A DNA stretch of 64,000 bases from Caldifarciminota bacterium (GTDB taxonomy: Bacteria; Hydrothermota; Tepidihabitantia; SM23-42): NCBI GenBank assembly GCA_027026255.1, contig JALVOT010000017.1, positions 62,001 to 126,000 of the forward strand, given 5' to 3'. Of the stretch, positions 1-11,102 are shown piece after piece. Below the pieces are notes generated by a model, which saw nothing but the letters and a program-made list of their open reading frames with translations, did not search any database and was not told the DNA's origin. The position numbers were made by a program, and so were the translations under genes. Within the stretch, counting starts at the first letter, position 1, and each line of letters starts with the position of its first letter.

Positions 1-9
1 CTATCTACA

Positions 10-870
10 ATGAGTGATATGATGAAAAATTTGAATAAGAATTATATTGAATCCCTGAGCAAGATTGCCGACCTTGCCGAAGGAATGCGCAGAGGTATTG
101 AAAAGGTAGGCGAAGGAATGTATGATTCTGTGAAGGATTTGGTCGTAGAGATGAAAAAGGAGATTGGTATCCTGGAGAAACAGTATGAAAAGACATTTGG
201 CGAAATTGCCCAGATTGCCGGGAAATTTGAGGCATTGAATAATCGCATTAAAGAAATGACCCGGGAAGTTGAGCATGAATTTAAAGAATCTTTTGAACGA
301 CAGGCCAAACTTTCTGATTATACAAAGACCATTTTTGAGGATATCAAGAAATATTTTGAAAAGGAAGAGCAGCGCTATATAGAAGAACAGAAGAATCAAC
401 AGAAAAAAGAGGCACTTGACCACTTTGATCGAGCCGCTCTCTATTACTATCGTGGCAATTATGAACTCGCTCTGAATGAGATTGAGAAAGCAATTGAGAT
501 TGAGAAAACTGCAGAATATCTTAACCTGAAAGGACTTATCCTTACAGAACTGGGGAAGTTTGATGAATCTAAGAAGACCTATTTAGAGGCATTAAAACTG
601 GAACCGAATCTTGCGGAAATCCATAATAACCTGGGGCTGTTGTATATCAAGATGAAAAAATTTGATGATGCAGTAATTTCATTTCGGGATGCGACAAAGA
701 AGAATGTCCACTATGCCTCAGCCTATGTGAATCTGGGTAAGGCACTGCTTGAGATGGAAAAATTTGATGATGCAATCAAGGCATATAATAAGGCGCTGGA
801 AATTGACCCATCCAATAAAGAGGCGCTGGAAGCGATTCAATTATATAAAGAAGGCAAACTCAGTGAATAG
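10..870 (+). CDS. TPR-repeat protein with N-terminal coiled coil
   Basis: 286 aa ORF; repeated TPR-like motifs (LNLKGLILTELGKFDESKKTYLEALKLEPN; YVNLGKALLEMEKFDDAIKAYNKALEIDPSN). Confidence 0.85.
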   Translation: MSDMMKNLNKNYIESLSKIADLAEGMRRGIEKVGEGMYDSVKDLVVEMKKEIGILEKQYEKTFGEIAQIAGKFEALNNRIKEMTREVEHEFKESFERQAKLSDYTKTIFEDIKKYFEKEEQRYIEEQKNQQKKEALDHFDRAALYYYRGNYELALNEIEKAIEIEKTAEYLNLKGLILTELGKFDESKKTYLEALKLEPNLAEIHNNLGLLYIKMKKFDDAVISFRDATKKNVHYASAYVNLGKALLEMEKFDDAIKAYNKALEIDPSNKEALEAIQLYKEGKLSE

Positions 871-884
871 TTCGGAGAAAAGGA

Positions 885-1274
885 ATGGATATTATTGAAC
901 GTTTGAAAAAAAAGAAGAAGGGTGATTCGGTCTTTGATACACTGATAAAAAGAAAAAAAGAAGCAGATAAACCAGAGAAAACAGAGAGACCGGGTGATAT
1001 CGAAGTCCGGGAACTATCCGATACTGCGCATACTCCAGTTCCGGAATCACCTGAAGAGATGATGGATACTTCACAGTTAGAGGCAAAACCGGTCAGGGAA
1101 TTTCGAACTGAGGGTATGCATGAATTCGATATTGAAAGTCTTGGCACCTCCACGGATGCCGCACTGAAGTCAGAATATAAATCACGCATCAACAATTTAA
1201 TTGATCATAATAACATTGATGAAGCGATTAACTTACTCAAAGAATTGAAAGAAAAGTTGGCTGAGAGTAAGTAG
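885..1274 (+). CDS. hypothetical protein, charged
   Basis: 129 aa ORF directly downstream of the TPR gene with a GGAGAAAAGGAATGG-type start context. Confidence 0.6.
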   Translation: MDIIERLKKKKKGDSVFDTLIKRKKEADKPEKTERPGDIEVRELSDTAHTPVPESPEEMMDTSQLEAKPVREFRTEGMHEFDIESLGTSTDAALKSEYKSRINNLIDHNNIDEAINLLKELKEKLAESK

Positions 1275-1622
1275 GTTTTATTTTTAATTATTATCATAAA
1301 TAATAGCTTGAAACCGTCACCACAATTGCAGTAAAATACCGGTCAGCTTATCGACGATGGCCCGGCTCATTATCCGACCTGGATTGATAGGCCGGCATAA
1401 AGAAATAACCAAACGCGGGGTTAAGGATTAATAACCCTGCAATTTCCTGAAAATCAACGAAACCGGCCCGATAGTAATATTTGATAGCTGAGCTGTATCC
1501 TCAGGACCGGACCCTTTCTCAGCCGGTAATTTTACTTAATGAACAGCGAATTTCCCGAAGCCCGCTGGAGCAGCAGCAACATAATAATCTGTTTTATTCA
1601 TTCTCCTTATGGAACAGGGTCG

Positions 1623-4268
1623 TCAACGCTTTTTCTTTTTCCGTGGTTTCTCCAATAATGCAGCATGGGCAGCGGAAAGGCGTGCAATAGGAACCCGGTA
1701 TGGAGAGCAGGAGACATAGTCCATTCCCAGCTTATGGCAGAAATGGATAGATTTAGGATCACCACCATGTTCACCGCAGATACCAATCTCTAAATTTGGT
1801 TTTGTCTTCCTTCCCAGTTTTATGCCGATTTCAAGAATCTTACCTACACCGTCAACATCTATGGTCTTGAATGGATCAGCCGGAAGGATCCCGAGCTCAA
1901 TATATCGGGGGGTAAATTTTGCAACATCATCACGGGAAAATCCCAATGTTGTCTGGGTCATATCATTTGTGCCGTAGGAAAAGAAATCTGCAGCCTGGGC
2001 GACCTTATCTGCAGTGAGTGCGGCACGGGGAATTTCAATCATCGTTCCCACCATATATTTTAATTTAACCCTGTATTTTTTAAATGTCTCTTCTGCAATC
2101 CGCACAACAATATCGCGTTGATGTTTCAATTCCTTTGCCTCCATTACCACCGGAATCATCACCTCCGGAATAACCTTAATGCCCTGTTTTCTACATTCAC
2201 ATGCCGCCTCAAATATTGCCCGTGCCTGCATTTCAGTAATTTCCGGATAAGTAATACCCAAACGACAGCCCCGATGTCCCAGCATGGGATTTGCCTCATG
2301 GAGTGAAATTACAATCTGTTTTAATTTCTCAAATGGAATATTCATCTCCTGACTAAGACTGCGAATTGAATCATCATCCTTGGGCAGAAATTCATGGAGA
2401 GGTGGATCAAGGGTTCTTATTATCACCGGATAGCCATCCATAACCTTGAATATGCCGATGAAGTCCTGTTTTTGCATCGGAAGTAATTTCTCTAATGCCT
2501 TTCTTCTCCCGGCCTCGTCCTGGGCAACAATCATTTCGCGCATTGCTGATACCCTTTCCGGTTTGAAGAACATATGTTCGGTTCGGCATAGCCCGATCCC
2601 CTCAGCACCGTAATCCCGGGCAACCTGGGCATCTTTGGGCCGATCCGCATTGGTCCTCACACCGAGCCGGCGGAAGCCATCCGCCCATTTCAAAAGGGTT
2701 GTAACCTCTTTTCCCATTTCTGGTTTTATCAATTTTGCTTCACCCTGAATAACCTTACCCTCAGTTCCATCAATTGTAATGGTATCTCCCTGTTTTATTG
2801 TAATTCCGTGGGCGGTGAATTCTTTTCTTTCGGTATCAACGCTGATCTCTTCACAACCGACAATACAGGGCTTTCCCATACCCCGGGCAACAACAGCGGC
2901 ATGGGATGTCATTCCACCCCGGGCTGTTAAAAATCCCTTTGCCGCCTCCATTCCATGGACATCATCGGCTGAAGTCTCAAGCCTCACCAAGATAACAGAA
3001 ACCCCGTTTTTTGCCTGTTCTACCGCCTCATCCGGGTCGAATACAACCTTACCCACTGCAGCGCCAGGCGATGCCGGCAGACCTGTAGCCAAGGTTTTAT
3101 ATTTTTGAGTTGGATCAATCATCGGATGAAGCACCTGGTCTAACTGCTCCGGGGTAACCCGTAATACCGCTTCTTTCCTGGTAATCATCTTTTGTTGTGC
3201 CATATCGACGGCAATCTTTATACTGGCTAAAGCGGTTCTCTTTCCTGCCCGGGTCTGCAGTATCCAGAGTTTACCCTGCTCAATGGTGAATTCAACATCC
3301 TGGAGGTCACGATAATGTTTTTCAAGTTTTTTCAGTATCTGCACCAGTTTTTTATAGGCCGCAGGGATTACCCGACTCAATTCACTAATCTTTTTAGGTG
3401 TTCTTATCCCGGCAACAACATCCTCGCCCTGGGCGTTCTGAAGGAACTCACCATATATCTTATTTTCGCCGGTTGCTGGATTACGGGTAAAGACAACTCC
3501 CGTGCCTGAATCGTCACCCATATTTCCAAAGACCATCATCTGAATATTTACTGCGGTTCCCCAGATATCAGGGATATTATAGATTCTGCGGTATTCTATG
3601 GCACGGGGGTTGTTCCAGGATTTGAATACAGAACCGATTGCACCCCATAACTGTTCTTCAGGATCTTCAGGAAACTCTTTCTTTGTCTCTTTCAGAACCA
3701 GTTCTTTAAATTTCTCCACGATATCTTCCCAGTCATCACCGGTTAACTCAATATCATATTTGATATCCCGCTGCTTTTTCTTATCTTCAATCAGCGCTTC
3801 AAATTTACTACGGGGAATAGCCAGAACAATATCTGAATACATCTGGATGAAACGGCGGTAGCAGTCATAGACAAATCGTTTATCCCCGGTCTTTTTCAGA
3901 AAACCCCGGACAGTCCTGTCATTTAATCCAAGGTTCAAAATTGTATCCATCATTCCTGGCATTGAGATACGTGCTCCGGAACGGACTGAGAAAAGAAGAG
4001 GATTTTGTTCGTCGCCAAAACCCTTTCCTGACAATTTTTCAACCCGCTTAATGCTTTTTTTGACCTCGCTGATAAGTGATTTAGGAAGTTTACCTTTCTT
4101 CAGGTAATCGATGCAGAGTTCTGATGATATGGTGAATCCCGGCGGAACCGGAATGCCGATATTGGTCATTTCGGCAAGATTTGCACCTTTACCTCCAAGA
4201 AGATTTTTTAATTTCGCTGAACCCTGTGCTTTCTTACCTCCAAAATTGAATACATATCTTTTAGCCAT
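1623..4268 (-). CDS. ppdK: pyruvate, phosphate dikinase
   Basis: 881 aa; GGKGANLAEMTNIGIPVPPGFTI, GGMTSHAAVVARGMGKPCIVG and SYGTNDMTQTTLGFSRDD motifs; SD upstream. Confidence 0.97.
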   Translation of the reverse strand: MAKRYVFNFGGKKAQGSAKLKNLLGGKGANLAEMTNIGIPVPPGFTISSELCIDYLKKGKLPKSLISEVKKSIKRVEKLSGKGFGDEQNPLLFSVRSGARISMPGMMDTILNLGLNDRTVRGFLKKTGDKRFVYDCYRRFIQMYSDIVLAIPRSKFEALIEDKKKQRDIKYDIELTGDDWEDIVEKFKELVLKETKKEFPEDPEEQLWGAIGSVFKSWNNPRAIEYRRIYNIPDIWGTAVNIQMMVFGNMGDDSGTGVVFTRNPATGENKIYGEFLQNAQGEDVVAGIRTPKKISELSRVIPAAYKKLVQILKKLEKHYRDLQDVEFTIEQGKLWILQTRAGKRTALASIKIAVDMAQQKMITRKEAVLRVTPEQLDQVLHPMIDPTQKYKTLATGLPASPGAAVGKVVFDPDEAVEQAKNGVSVILVRLETSADDVHGMEAAKGFLTARGGMTSHAAVVARGMGKPCIVGCEEISVDTERKEFTAHGITIKQGDTITIDGTEGKVIQGEAKLIKPEMGKEVTTLLKWADGFRRLGVRTNADRPKDAQVARDYGAEGIGLCRTEHMFFKPERVSAMREMIVAQDEAGRRKALEKLLPMQKQDFIGIFKVMDGYPVIIRTLDPPLHEFLPKDDDSIRSLSQEMNIPFEKLKQIVISLHEANPMLGHRGCRLGITYPEITEMQARAIFEAACECRKQGIKVIPEVMIPVVMEAKELKHQRDIVVRIAEETFKKYRVKLKYMVGTMIEIPRAALTADKVAQAADFFSYGTNDMTQTTLGFSRDDVAKFTPRYIELGILPADPFKTIDVDGVGKILEIGIKLGRKTKPNLEIGICGEHGGDPKSIHFCHKLGMDYVSCSPYRVPIARLSAAHAALLEKPRKKKKR

Positions 4269-5592
4269 CTTGCTCCTTTCTTTTTCTCAAAACCTTTTTT
4301 ATTATATCTTTTAAATTGGGCCCGGAAAGTTGTTTTAATTCATAATTAACCTTAACTCCGGGTTTATTCAGAACAAGAAATTTTCTCAGGTCCACAGGCG
4401 TCGCAATGACGATTGAATCGGCCGGAGTTTTATTGATACTTCTCTCAAGCTCTTTGATTTGCTTCGCACCGTATCCAAGCGCAGGAATTAATGGACCGAT
4501 ATGGGGATATTTTTTATATGCCTTTTTGATTGAACCCACAACATAAGGACGGGGGTCGATGATATTACGCGCCTTATATTTTTCTGCCGCAACGATTCCG
4601 GCACCAAATGACATCTCACCATGGGTAAGGGTTGGACCATCCTCAACCACCACGACATTTTTATTTCTTATTAAATCTGCATGGTCAACTGATGTTGGTG
4701 ATGCCGCCTCAATGACCTTGGCCCCGGGATTGAGAAGTTTGATATTTGCCTTTAACTGTTTTATATTTTTCTTCGGAGCAGTATCAACTTTATTGATTAT
4801 TATAACATCTGCCGACCTGATATTTGCCTCACCGGGATGATAACTTTCTTCATTACCGACACGGAATGGGTCAACCACAACGATATGGAGGTCAGGTTTG
4901 TAAAATGAGAGATCATTATTGCCGCCATCCCAGATGATAACATCAGATATCTCTTCCGCCTTTTTTAAGATTAGTCCATAATCAACTCCAGCAAAGACCG
5001 TGGTTCCCATCTTTATATGGGGTTCATATTCTTCCCTTTCCTCAATCGTGCATTTATAACGGTCCAGATCCTGCAGGGTTGAGAATTTCTGGACAATCTG
5101 TTCTCTTAAGTCACCATAAGGCATTGGGTGCCGAATAACCGAAAACTTCATCTTAAGTTTACTTAAAATCTCGCAGACCAGTCTGGTGGTCTGACTTTTT
5201 CCCGAACCGGTTCTTACTGCACAGATTGAGATTACCGGAAGCCGTGATTTCAACATCGATGAGTTCGGTCCTAATAACCAGAAATCTGCACCCGCAGCGA
5301 GTGCAATTGATGCCTTGTGCATTACATAATTATGAGAAACATCCGAATAGGCGAATACGACGATATCCACCTTGAATTTCTTTATCAATTCAGTAAGTTC
5401 GGATTCAGGATATATAGGAATGCCCCGGGGATATCTTTTCCCGGATAGTTCCTTGGGATATTTTCGATTTTCAATATTTGGTATCTGGGTTGCTGTAAAA
5501 CAGATAACCTTAAAATCAGGATTATTTCTGAAAAAAATATTAAAATTGTGAAAATCCCTTCCAGCCGCACCCATAATGATAACTCGACGCAT
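4261..5592 (-). CDS. cyclic 2,3-diphosphoglycerate synthetase-like P-loop GTPase
   Basis: 443 aa; MRRVIIMGAAGRDFHNFN..., CAVRTGSGKSQTTR P-loop; overlaps the ppdK start. Confidence 0.8.
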   Translation of the reverse strand: MRRVIIMGAAGRDFHNFNIFFRNNPDFKVICFTATQIPNIENRKYPKELSGKRYPRGIPIYPESELTELIKKFKVDIVVFAYSDVSHNYVMHKASIALAAGADFWLLGPNSSMLKSRLPVISICAVRTGSGKSQTTRLVCEILSKLKMKFSVIRHPMPYGDLREQIVQKFSTLQDLDRYKCTIEEREEYEPHIKMGTTVFAGVDYGLILKKAEEISDVIIWDGGNNDLSFYKPDLHIVVVDPFRVGNEESYHPGEANIRSADVIIINKVDTAPKKNIKQLKANIKLLNPGAKVIEAASPTSVDHADLIRNKNVVVVEDGPTLTHGEMSFGAGIVAAEKYKARNIIDPRPYVVGSIKKAYKKYPHIGPLIPALGYGAKQIKELERSINKTPADSIVIATPVDLRKFLVLNKPGVKVNYELKQLSGPNLKDIIKKVLRKRKEQDG

Positions 5593-5758
5593 AAAAGCCT
5601 CCTTTCAAAGTGCTATTATAGACCAAAATAGGAAAAAAGTCAATAATGAACCGCACTGATTTCACCTGTTTTTTCTCATATTCGGTTTACCTGATTTATT
5701 TGGTGTTCAAATCCCTGACTTGCAACAGAACTTCCCGGGAATTATTCGATAAAAAGAC

Positions 5759-6601
5759 CTAATCAAATAGGGCATCAATAAATGCCCGGGGGTCAAACGG
5801 AACCAGATCTTCAATCCTCTCCCCCACACCAAGATAGAGCACCGGAAGATTCAGTTCCTGGCAAATGGGGATTATTGCCCCACCCTTTGCCGTGCCGTCA
5901 AATTTTGTAAGCACCAGCCCATTAATGGCAATCTCCTGGGTGAATATACGCGCCTGCTGAATCGAATTCTGACCAAGTGTTGCATCGATAGTTAAAAGAT
6001 TAAAATCCGGTTCTTTATTCAACAATTTTTTCACCACCCGAACAATCTTTTTCAATTCAGCCATAAGGTCAGTCCGGGTATGGAGTCGACCTGCAGTATC
6101 GACGATTACAGTATTAAAATTCCTGGCCTGCGCCTTGGATATTGCATCATAGACCACCGCCCCGGCATCCTGTCCCTTTTGTGAAGCAACAAGTTCAACC
6201 CCGGTCTTTGCTGCCCAGAATGAAAGTTGTTCATTTGCGGCATCACGATAGGTATCAGCACTCGCCAATATTACCCGGGAATTTTTCAGATGAAGATAGG
6301 CAAGTTTTGCAACCGTTGTTGTTTTTCCTGATCCATTTACACCACTCACCATTATTACCATTGGCGCAGTATCTTCCGGTCGGGGTAGTGGGATATTTAT
6401 ATATTTATAGAGCTCTGCTTTTAATGCCGTAACCGGGTCCTTCCGGCTTTTTTTTATTTCTTCTATTATTCTATGGGTATACTTTACTCCGACATCGGCC
6501 CTGAGTAGTATCTCTTCAATCTCATCAATCGACCCCTTATGAACCGGAGCAAATATTTTTTTGACACGGGATAAGACTTTTGTTAATCGGTTAAATGCCA
6601 A
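5759..6601 (-). CDS. ftsY: signal recognition particle receptor FtsY (short form)
   Basis: GVNGSGKTTTVAKLA, DTYRDAANEQL, VDTAGRLH, TKFDGTAKGG motifs. Confidence 0.95.
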   Translation of the reverse strand: MAFNRLTKVLSRVKKIFAPVHKGSIDEIEEILLRADVGVKYTHRIIEEIKKSRKDPVTALKAELYKYINIPLPRPEDTAPMVIMVSGVNGSGKTTTVAKLAYLHLKNSRVILASADTYRDAANEQLSFWAAKTGVELVASQKGQDAGAVVYDAISKAQARNFNTVIVDTAGRLHTRTDLMAELKKIVRVVKKLLNKEPDFNLLTIDATLGQNSIQQARIFTQEIAINGLVLTKFDGTAKGGAIIPICQELNLPVLYLGVGERIEDLVPFDPRAFIDALFD

Positions 6602-6604
6602 TTT

Positions 6605-9600
6605 CTACTCTACCGCACCAATCTTTTCAAGATCGGCAAGCCTTGCTGATATTATTTTACTCTGACCGGGTTTTTCCATAGTAAGTCCGTAAAGGTAATC
6701 TGCATATTCCATTGTCGCCCGATTATGGGTGATAATAATCACCTGGGTTCTCTGGGAGAGGTCGCGCAGGAATTTATTGAATCGAACAACATTGGCATCA
6801 TCAAGCGGCGCATCAATTTCATCCAGAATACAGAACGGCGCAGGTTTTACCAAATAAAACGCCAAAAGAAGACTTATTGCCAGAAGTGTCCTTTCGCCAC
6901 CGGATAGCTGGTTTATTGTCTTCAATTTTTTCCCTCTCATTCGAACAACAATTTGAATCTTACTCTGGAGGGTATTTTCTGGATTGGTCAAAATGAGGTC
7001 GGCCTGGCCTCCCTCAAAGAAGTTTGCAAAAACAAAGTTGAATTCTTTTTTTACCTGTTCAAATACCGTTATAAATCTCTCCCGGGCGCGTTGATCCAGT
7101 TCCTCAATTGTTTTAATTAAATGCTTTTTGGCGGCAATAATATCATTGCGTTGATTGAGAAAATCATCGAGCCGTTTTTTTTCGTTTTCGTATACCTGGA
7201 GGGCTAAGGGATTTATTTCACCCAATCTTTCCAGCTTTCCTTTTATTACCCCGAGCCTTTCTCCGGGATCTTCAAATGTCTGTTCGGCAATATATTCCTT
7301 CAATTCAACATCAAATTCTTCCCGTGCCTTTTTTATATATTCTTCCTGTCGGTGCTGAAGTTGGAAGAGACGGTATTTTAATTCTAAAAGTTGATTGTTC
7401 ACTTCTTCATACTGTTTCTGTTTCCGGGTAAGCTGGTCATATAGCATCTCCTGTTGCTGGGTATAGGAACGCAGTTTCTCATCAGAGAGTTCCAATTCGT
7501 ATTCAAGTCTCTGTTTCTTTTTGTTGTTCAGTTCCTGTTCCAATGCAGCAATGGTATTATTCAATTCCTGGAGCTCCTGGGTATCCTGAAACCTATCAAG
7601 TTGCTCAATCTCGGCACGGATTGTTTGAATTCCATGCTGCACCTGATTTATAGTGCGCGCCAGATTATCACGACGCTCAATCAGAATTGCCGTTTCCGTA
7701 GTCAATTCATTCAGATACTGATTCTTTTTATCAATCTCGGTGCGTAGTGAATCAAGTTCCTTTGAAATTTCGTCAATTCCTTCATTAACTAAATTCAGTT
7801 CCTTTTCATAACCATCAATCCTTTTCTCATTCTGCTGCGAATGTGTTTTAAGACCCTCCAGTTCGGAATTCAGTTCAGAAATTTCGTTTTTTAATCCATT
7901 AAGTTCTTTATTGTTCCTTTCGATTGCCCGCTCAATTTCTGATTTGCGTAATGAATATTCTGATTTTTTTATATTAAAAGAGAAGAGTTTTTCTTTCTTT
8001 TCCTCGATTTCCTTTTTTGCTGCATCGAGTTCCTTTTCCAAACGTTCCTTTTCCTGGGTAAGGAAGATTATTTCATTCTTCAATGATTCAAGTTTCCGGC
8101 GTTGTTCTTCAAGACGCTGGGTTATACGAAAGTAACCCATTTCTCCTTTTTCTACTATTACAACTCCCCGGCGAAAGAGGATTGGTCCCGGGGCGACAAA
8201 ACCATAATCAGGATATCGCAGAGAAAGGGAATCGGCCGCATCAATATCTTTAACCAGATAATAATCTTTAATATAATGAAAAAGGCGCTCTTTATTGTTT
8301 TTGAATTTGATAAATTCTATTATCGACCGAGCCCCTTCTATTTCATCTACGGCGCTTTCTAAGGCTGGAGATTTCAATCTGATAAAACCGTATCTCCCTT
8401 CGGGTAATCGTTCAAAGTCATCCTCTTGAAAATCTGTTAATAGATAAAAATTCAATATATCACCCAGACATATATCTACTATCGCCTCATAATTGGATGC
8501 AACATTAATACTTTCCCGAAACAGACCGAGGATTCTTTTTTCAAACTGAGACTTCAATTTCTTTTCATCCGGCAGCAGGATACGATGCTGCAGGGTATCG
8601 ATAAGAATCTTACAGTTATTTTTTTCCTGTTCACGCTCGGACAGACCATTCTGAACCTCGGCAAGATTTTCTTCTGTTTTTTGTAACCTTTCAGTGATTT
8701 CGTCCAGTTGCTGGCTGAGTTGATTCTGCTCCACTATAATTTTATGCAATTCTTCTTTAATCTCCTGTTGAGTCCTGAGGTTGCGGTCGAGTTCCTCTTT
8801 TTCTTTTATGTATTCTTCATTAATATGGGAAAGTGCAGCATTTTTGTTTTCTATCTCCAGGTTAAATCGGGAGAGTTCATTTTTGAGATTGCCAAGTTCT
8901 TTGAGGATTCCGGACCTTTTCGTGGTCTTATCTCTTAATACTTCCTTTTTTGAAAAATACTTTTGGTTCAGTGATTCAATGGCCTCTTTTTCACTATTTA
9001 TCAGTTTGTTAAATTCTTCAATCTTTTTCTCAACCTCTTTAATTTCCTGCTGGAGGTTATTCAATCTTGCGGATTCACTATCAAGGTATGATTTCTTTTC
9101 TTTTATGCTTGTCGCCTGTCTTTCGCGAAACAGGGTAATCTCGCGCACCCTTTTCTCTTTTTCTTTTAATATATTACTCAGTTTTTCAATCTCTTCATCT
9201 AATTGATTCAGGTAATCCTGGTGCCGCTTCTTCTTTTCCTGTATTTCCGCCAGACTATTCTTCATCCGGGTCCGTTCGTTCTCTAAGTTCTTTATCTCCT
9301 GATTGATGGTCTGAACCGTCTGTTCAAGTTTAACCTTTTCATTCTTCACCAGTGCCGCCTCTTTTTGAGTTTCCCCGTATTCCTTCTGAAGAATAAAGAG
9401 ACTAAGTTCTTTATACTCATCACGCAGTTCTTGATACAGTCTTGCCTGACGCACCTGCCTTTTCAAACTACGCAGGCTTCTCTGCATTTCTGCGATGATA
9501 TCTTCAAGGCGAAGCAGGTCCTGTTCAGTCGCCTCTAATCGCCTTTTTGTCTGTTCCCGGCGTTCCCGATAGCGCAAAATCCCTGAAACATCATCAAACA

Positions 9601-10060
9601 TCTCCTTGGTATCACCGCGAATAATCTTTTCAATCTCAGCCAGTTCTAAAAATGAGTAGGTAAGGGTACCAGAATTGAGGAAGAGTGCCTGGATATCCTG
9701 AAGACGACATTTTACCCGATTCAGAAAGAACTCACTTTCGCCATCACGGTAGAATCTTCTTTTTATTTCAAATTCACTTCCAAATTGAGGAAAATAATCT
9801 TCATTTTCAATAATCACCGCGACCTCGGTAAACCGCACATTATTCTTTGCATCTGGTGATGTATGGATTAAATCCTCAATACGCTCGCAGCGCAGCGCCT
9901 TCATACTCTGTTCACCAAACACCCATCTTAAGGCATCAAAAATATTCGATTTTCCGCTTCCATTCGGCCCAACAAATGCTGTAACCCCGGTATTGAGGAT
10001 GATACGGCTTTCTTCACAAAAAGATTTAAAACCGTATACTCTTATTTCTTTAATTTTCAT
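6605..10060 (-). CDS. smc: chromosome segregation ATPase SMC
   Basis: 1151 aa; FVGPNGSGKSNIFDALRWVFGEQS, long coiled coils with hinge, LSGGERTLLAISLLLAFY, FCILDEIDAPLDD. Confidence 0.97.
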   Translation of the reverse strand: MKIKEIRVYGFKSFCEESRIILNTGVTAFVGPNGSGKSNIFDALRWVFGEQSMKALRCERIEDLIHTSPDAKNNVRFTEVAVIIENEDYFPQFGSEFEIKRRFYRDGESEFFLNRVKCRLQDIQALFLNSGTLTYSFLELAEIEKIIRGDTKEMFDDVSGILRYRERREQTKRRLEATEQDLLRLEDIIAEMQRSLRSLKRQVRQARLYQELRDEYKELSLFILQKEYGETQKEAALVKNEKVKLEQTVQTINQEIKNLENERTRMKNSLAEIQEKKKRHQDYLNQLDEEIEKLSNILKEKEKRVREITLFRERQATSIKEKKSYLDSESARLNNLQQEIKEVEKKIEEFNKLINSEKEAIESLNQKYFSKKEVLRDKTTKRSGILKELGNLKNELSRFNLEIENKNAALSHINEEYIKEKEELDRNLRTQQEIKEELHKIIVEQNQLSQQLDEITERLQKTEENLAEVQNGLSEREQEKNNCKILIDTLQHRILLPDEKKLKSQFEKRILGLFRESINVASNYEAIVDICLGDILNFYLLTDFQEDDFERLPEGRYGFIRLKSPALESAVDEIEGARSIIEFIKFKNNKERLFHYIKDYYLVKDIDAADSLSLRYPDYGFVAPGPILFRRGVVIVEKGEMGYFRITQRLEEQRRKLESLKNEIIFLTQEKERLEKELDAAKKEIEEKKEKLFSFNIKKSEYSLRKSEIERAIERNNKELNGLKNEISELNSELEGLKTHSQQNEKRIDGYEKELNLVNEGIDEISKELDSLRTEIDKKNQYLNELTTETAILIERRDNLARTINQVQHGIQTIRAEIEQLDRFQDTQELQELNNTIAALEQELNNKKKQRLEYELELSDEKLRSYTQQQEMLYDQLTRKQKQYEEVNNQLLELKYRLFQLQHRQEEYIKKAREEFDVELKEYIAEQTFEDPGERLGVIKGKLERLGEINPLALQVYENEKKRLDDFLNQRNDIIAAKKHLIKTIEELDQRARERFITVFEQVKKEFNFVFANFFEGGQADLILTNPENTLQSKIQIVVRMRGKKLKTINQLSGGERTLLAISLLLAFYLVKPAPFCILDEIDAPLDDANVVRFNKFLRDLSQRTQVIIITHNRATMEYADYLYGLTMEKPGQSKIISARLADLEKIGAVE

Positions 10061-10092
10061 AATAAAAATCGGAAGAGCGGTTATTTGAAGGT

Positions 10093-11040
10093 TTAATCAC
10101 CTTCGCTGAGGTAAATCTCACGTTCAAAATAGGGATGATAATCACTCCATTCCTTTTCCTTACCTCTGTTTGTCTTGAATGCCTTAGCCATTATATCCAC
10201 CTTGGAATCAAGGTTGTCGAGAAAGTGAAGGATTAAGGCCTCGGGAAATACCGGTAATTTTGGAGAACCCCATTCGAATTCACCGTGGTGGGAAAGAATC
10301 ATATGAAGAATTTTCAATCTCAAATCCCTGGGAAATTCCGGAATCTTATTGATATGTTCAGAGACCATTTCATAGCCAATCACAATGTGGCCGAGCATCT
10401 TTCCCTGGGTGGAGATGTCAATCATATTTTTGTAGGTATATTCATATATCTTCCCGATATCATGAAGCAGGGTGGCGGTGATCAGTAGTTCTTTATTACA
10501 GAAGGGATAAACAAGTTCAATATGAGAAATCAGTTTAAGAATATTGAGGGTGTGGACAGCCAGACCACCAAGATATGCATGGTGTAATTTCTTTGCCCCG
10601 GGTGAAGTGCGAAATTTTTTTGCAAATTCCGGTTCCTTCAAGAAAGAATCAATCAATTTTTTCAGGTATTTGTTTTTTACCATTGCACAGAACTCTTCAA
10701 TATCCGCCATAACCTCATCAATATCCTGTTCCGCCTGGGGCAGAAAGTCATCAGGCTCAATTTCGTCCTCAGAAACCGGGGATATGGAACTGATGACGAT
10801 TTCCAGTTTTTGCTGATATTCAGTAACATTACCGGTTATAAAGACAAAATCACCGGTTGATACTGAACCGAGTTGTTCAATATCCCAGATAATACCCTCG
10901 ATTGTGCCGGTGCGGTCTGAAAATTCGAGTAAGGCAAATTTACTGCCGTCCTTTCGAGACCTTATTATTTTCTTGGAGAGAACAAACTTCTCCTTAACAA
11001 GCTGGCCTGATTTTAATTCGTTGACATATTGACTTTTCAA
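10093..11040 (-). CDS. YhaM-type 3'-5' exoribonuclease (OB fold plus HD domain)
   Basis: N-terminal OB-like region plus HHAYLGGLAVHTLNILKL...LLHDIGKIYEYTY HD motifs; TTG start. Confidence 0.85.
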   Translation of the reverse strand: MKSQYVNELKSGQLVKEKFVLSKKIIRSRKDGSKFALLEFSDRTGTIEGIIWDIEQLGSVSTGDFVFITGNVTEYQQKLEIVISSISPVSEDEIEPDDFLPQAEQDIDEVMADIEEFCAMVKNKYLKKLIDSFLKEPEFAKKFRTSPGAKKLHHAYLGGLAVHTLNILKLISHIELVYPFCNKELLITATLLHDIGKIYEYTYKNMIDISTQGKMLGHIVIGYEMVSEHINKIPEFPRDLRLKILHMILSHHGEFEWGSPKLPVFPEALILHFLDNLDSKVDIMAKAFKTNRGKEKEWSDYHPYFEREIYLSEGD

Positions 11041-11102
11041 ACTATTTTCCCTGGTATTCTTTTAAAAGGTTCTATACCCAGATCCAGAACATATCACAAT
11101 AA

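Noticed and set aside
1278-1622. 345-bp noncoding gap with ORF 1481-1690 and scattered coding-like fragments (e.g. minus-strand MNKTDYYVAAAPAGFGKFAVH)
   Set aside because: Several stops, no recognisable family and no RNA fold; possible gene debris but not supportable.
2779-3108. 109-aa plus-strand ORF opposite ppdK (and other ORFs antisense to ppdK, smc, pnp)
   Set aside because: Antisense shadow ORFs of strongly conserved genes; no SD or family signal.
5593-5758. Search of intergenic gaps for tRNA/rRNA genes, including tRNA-Sec
   Set aside because: No cloverleaf recognised by eye here or in other gaps; tRNAscan/aragorn would be needed.
8781-9206. 141-aa Ser/Phe-rich ORF antisense to smc
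   Set aside because: Composition reflects the reverse complement of coiled-coil Glu/Lys codons.
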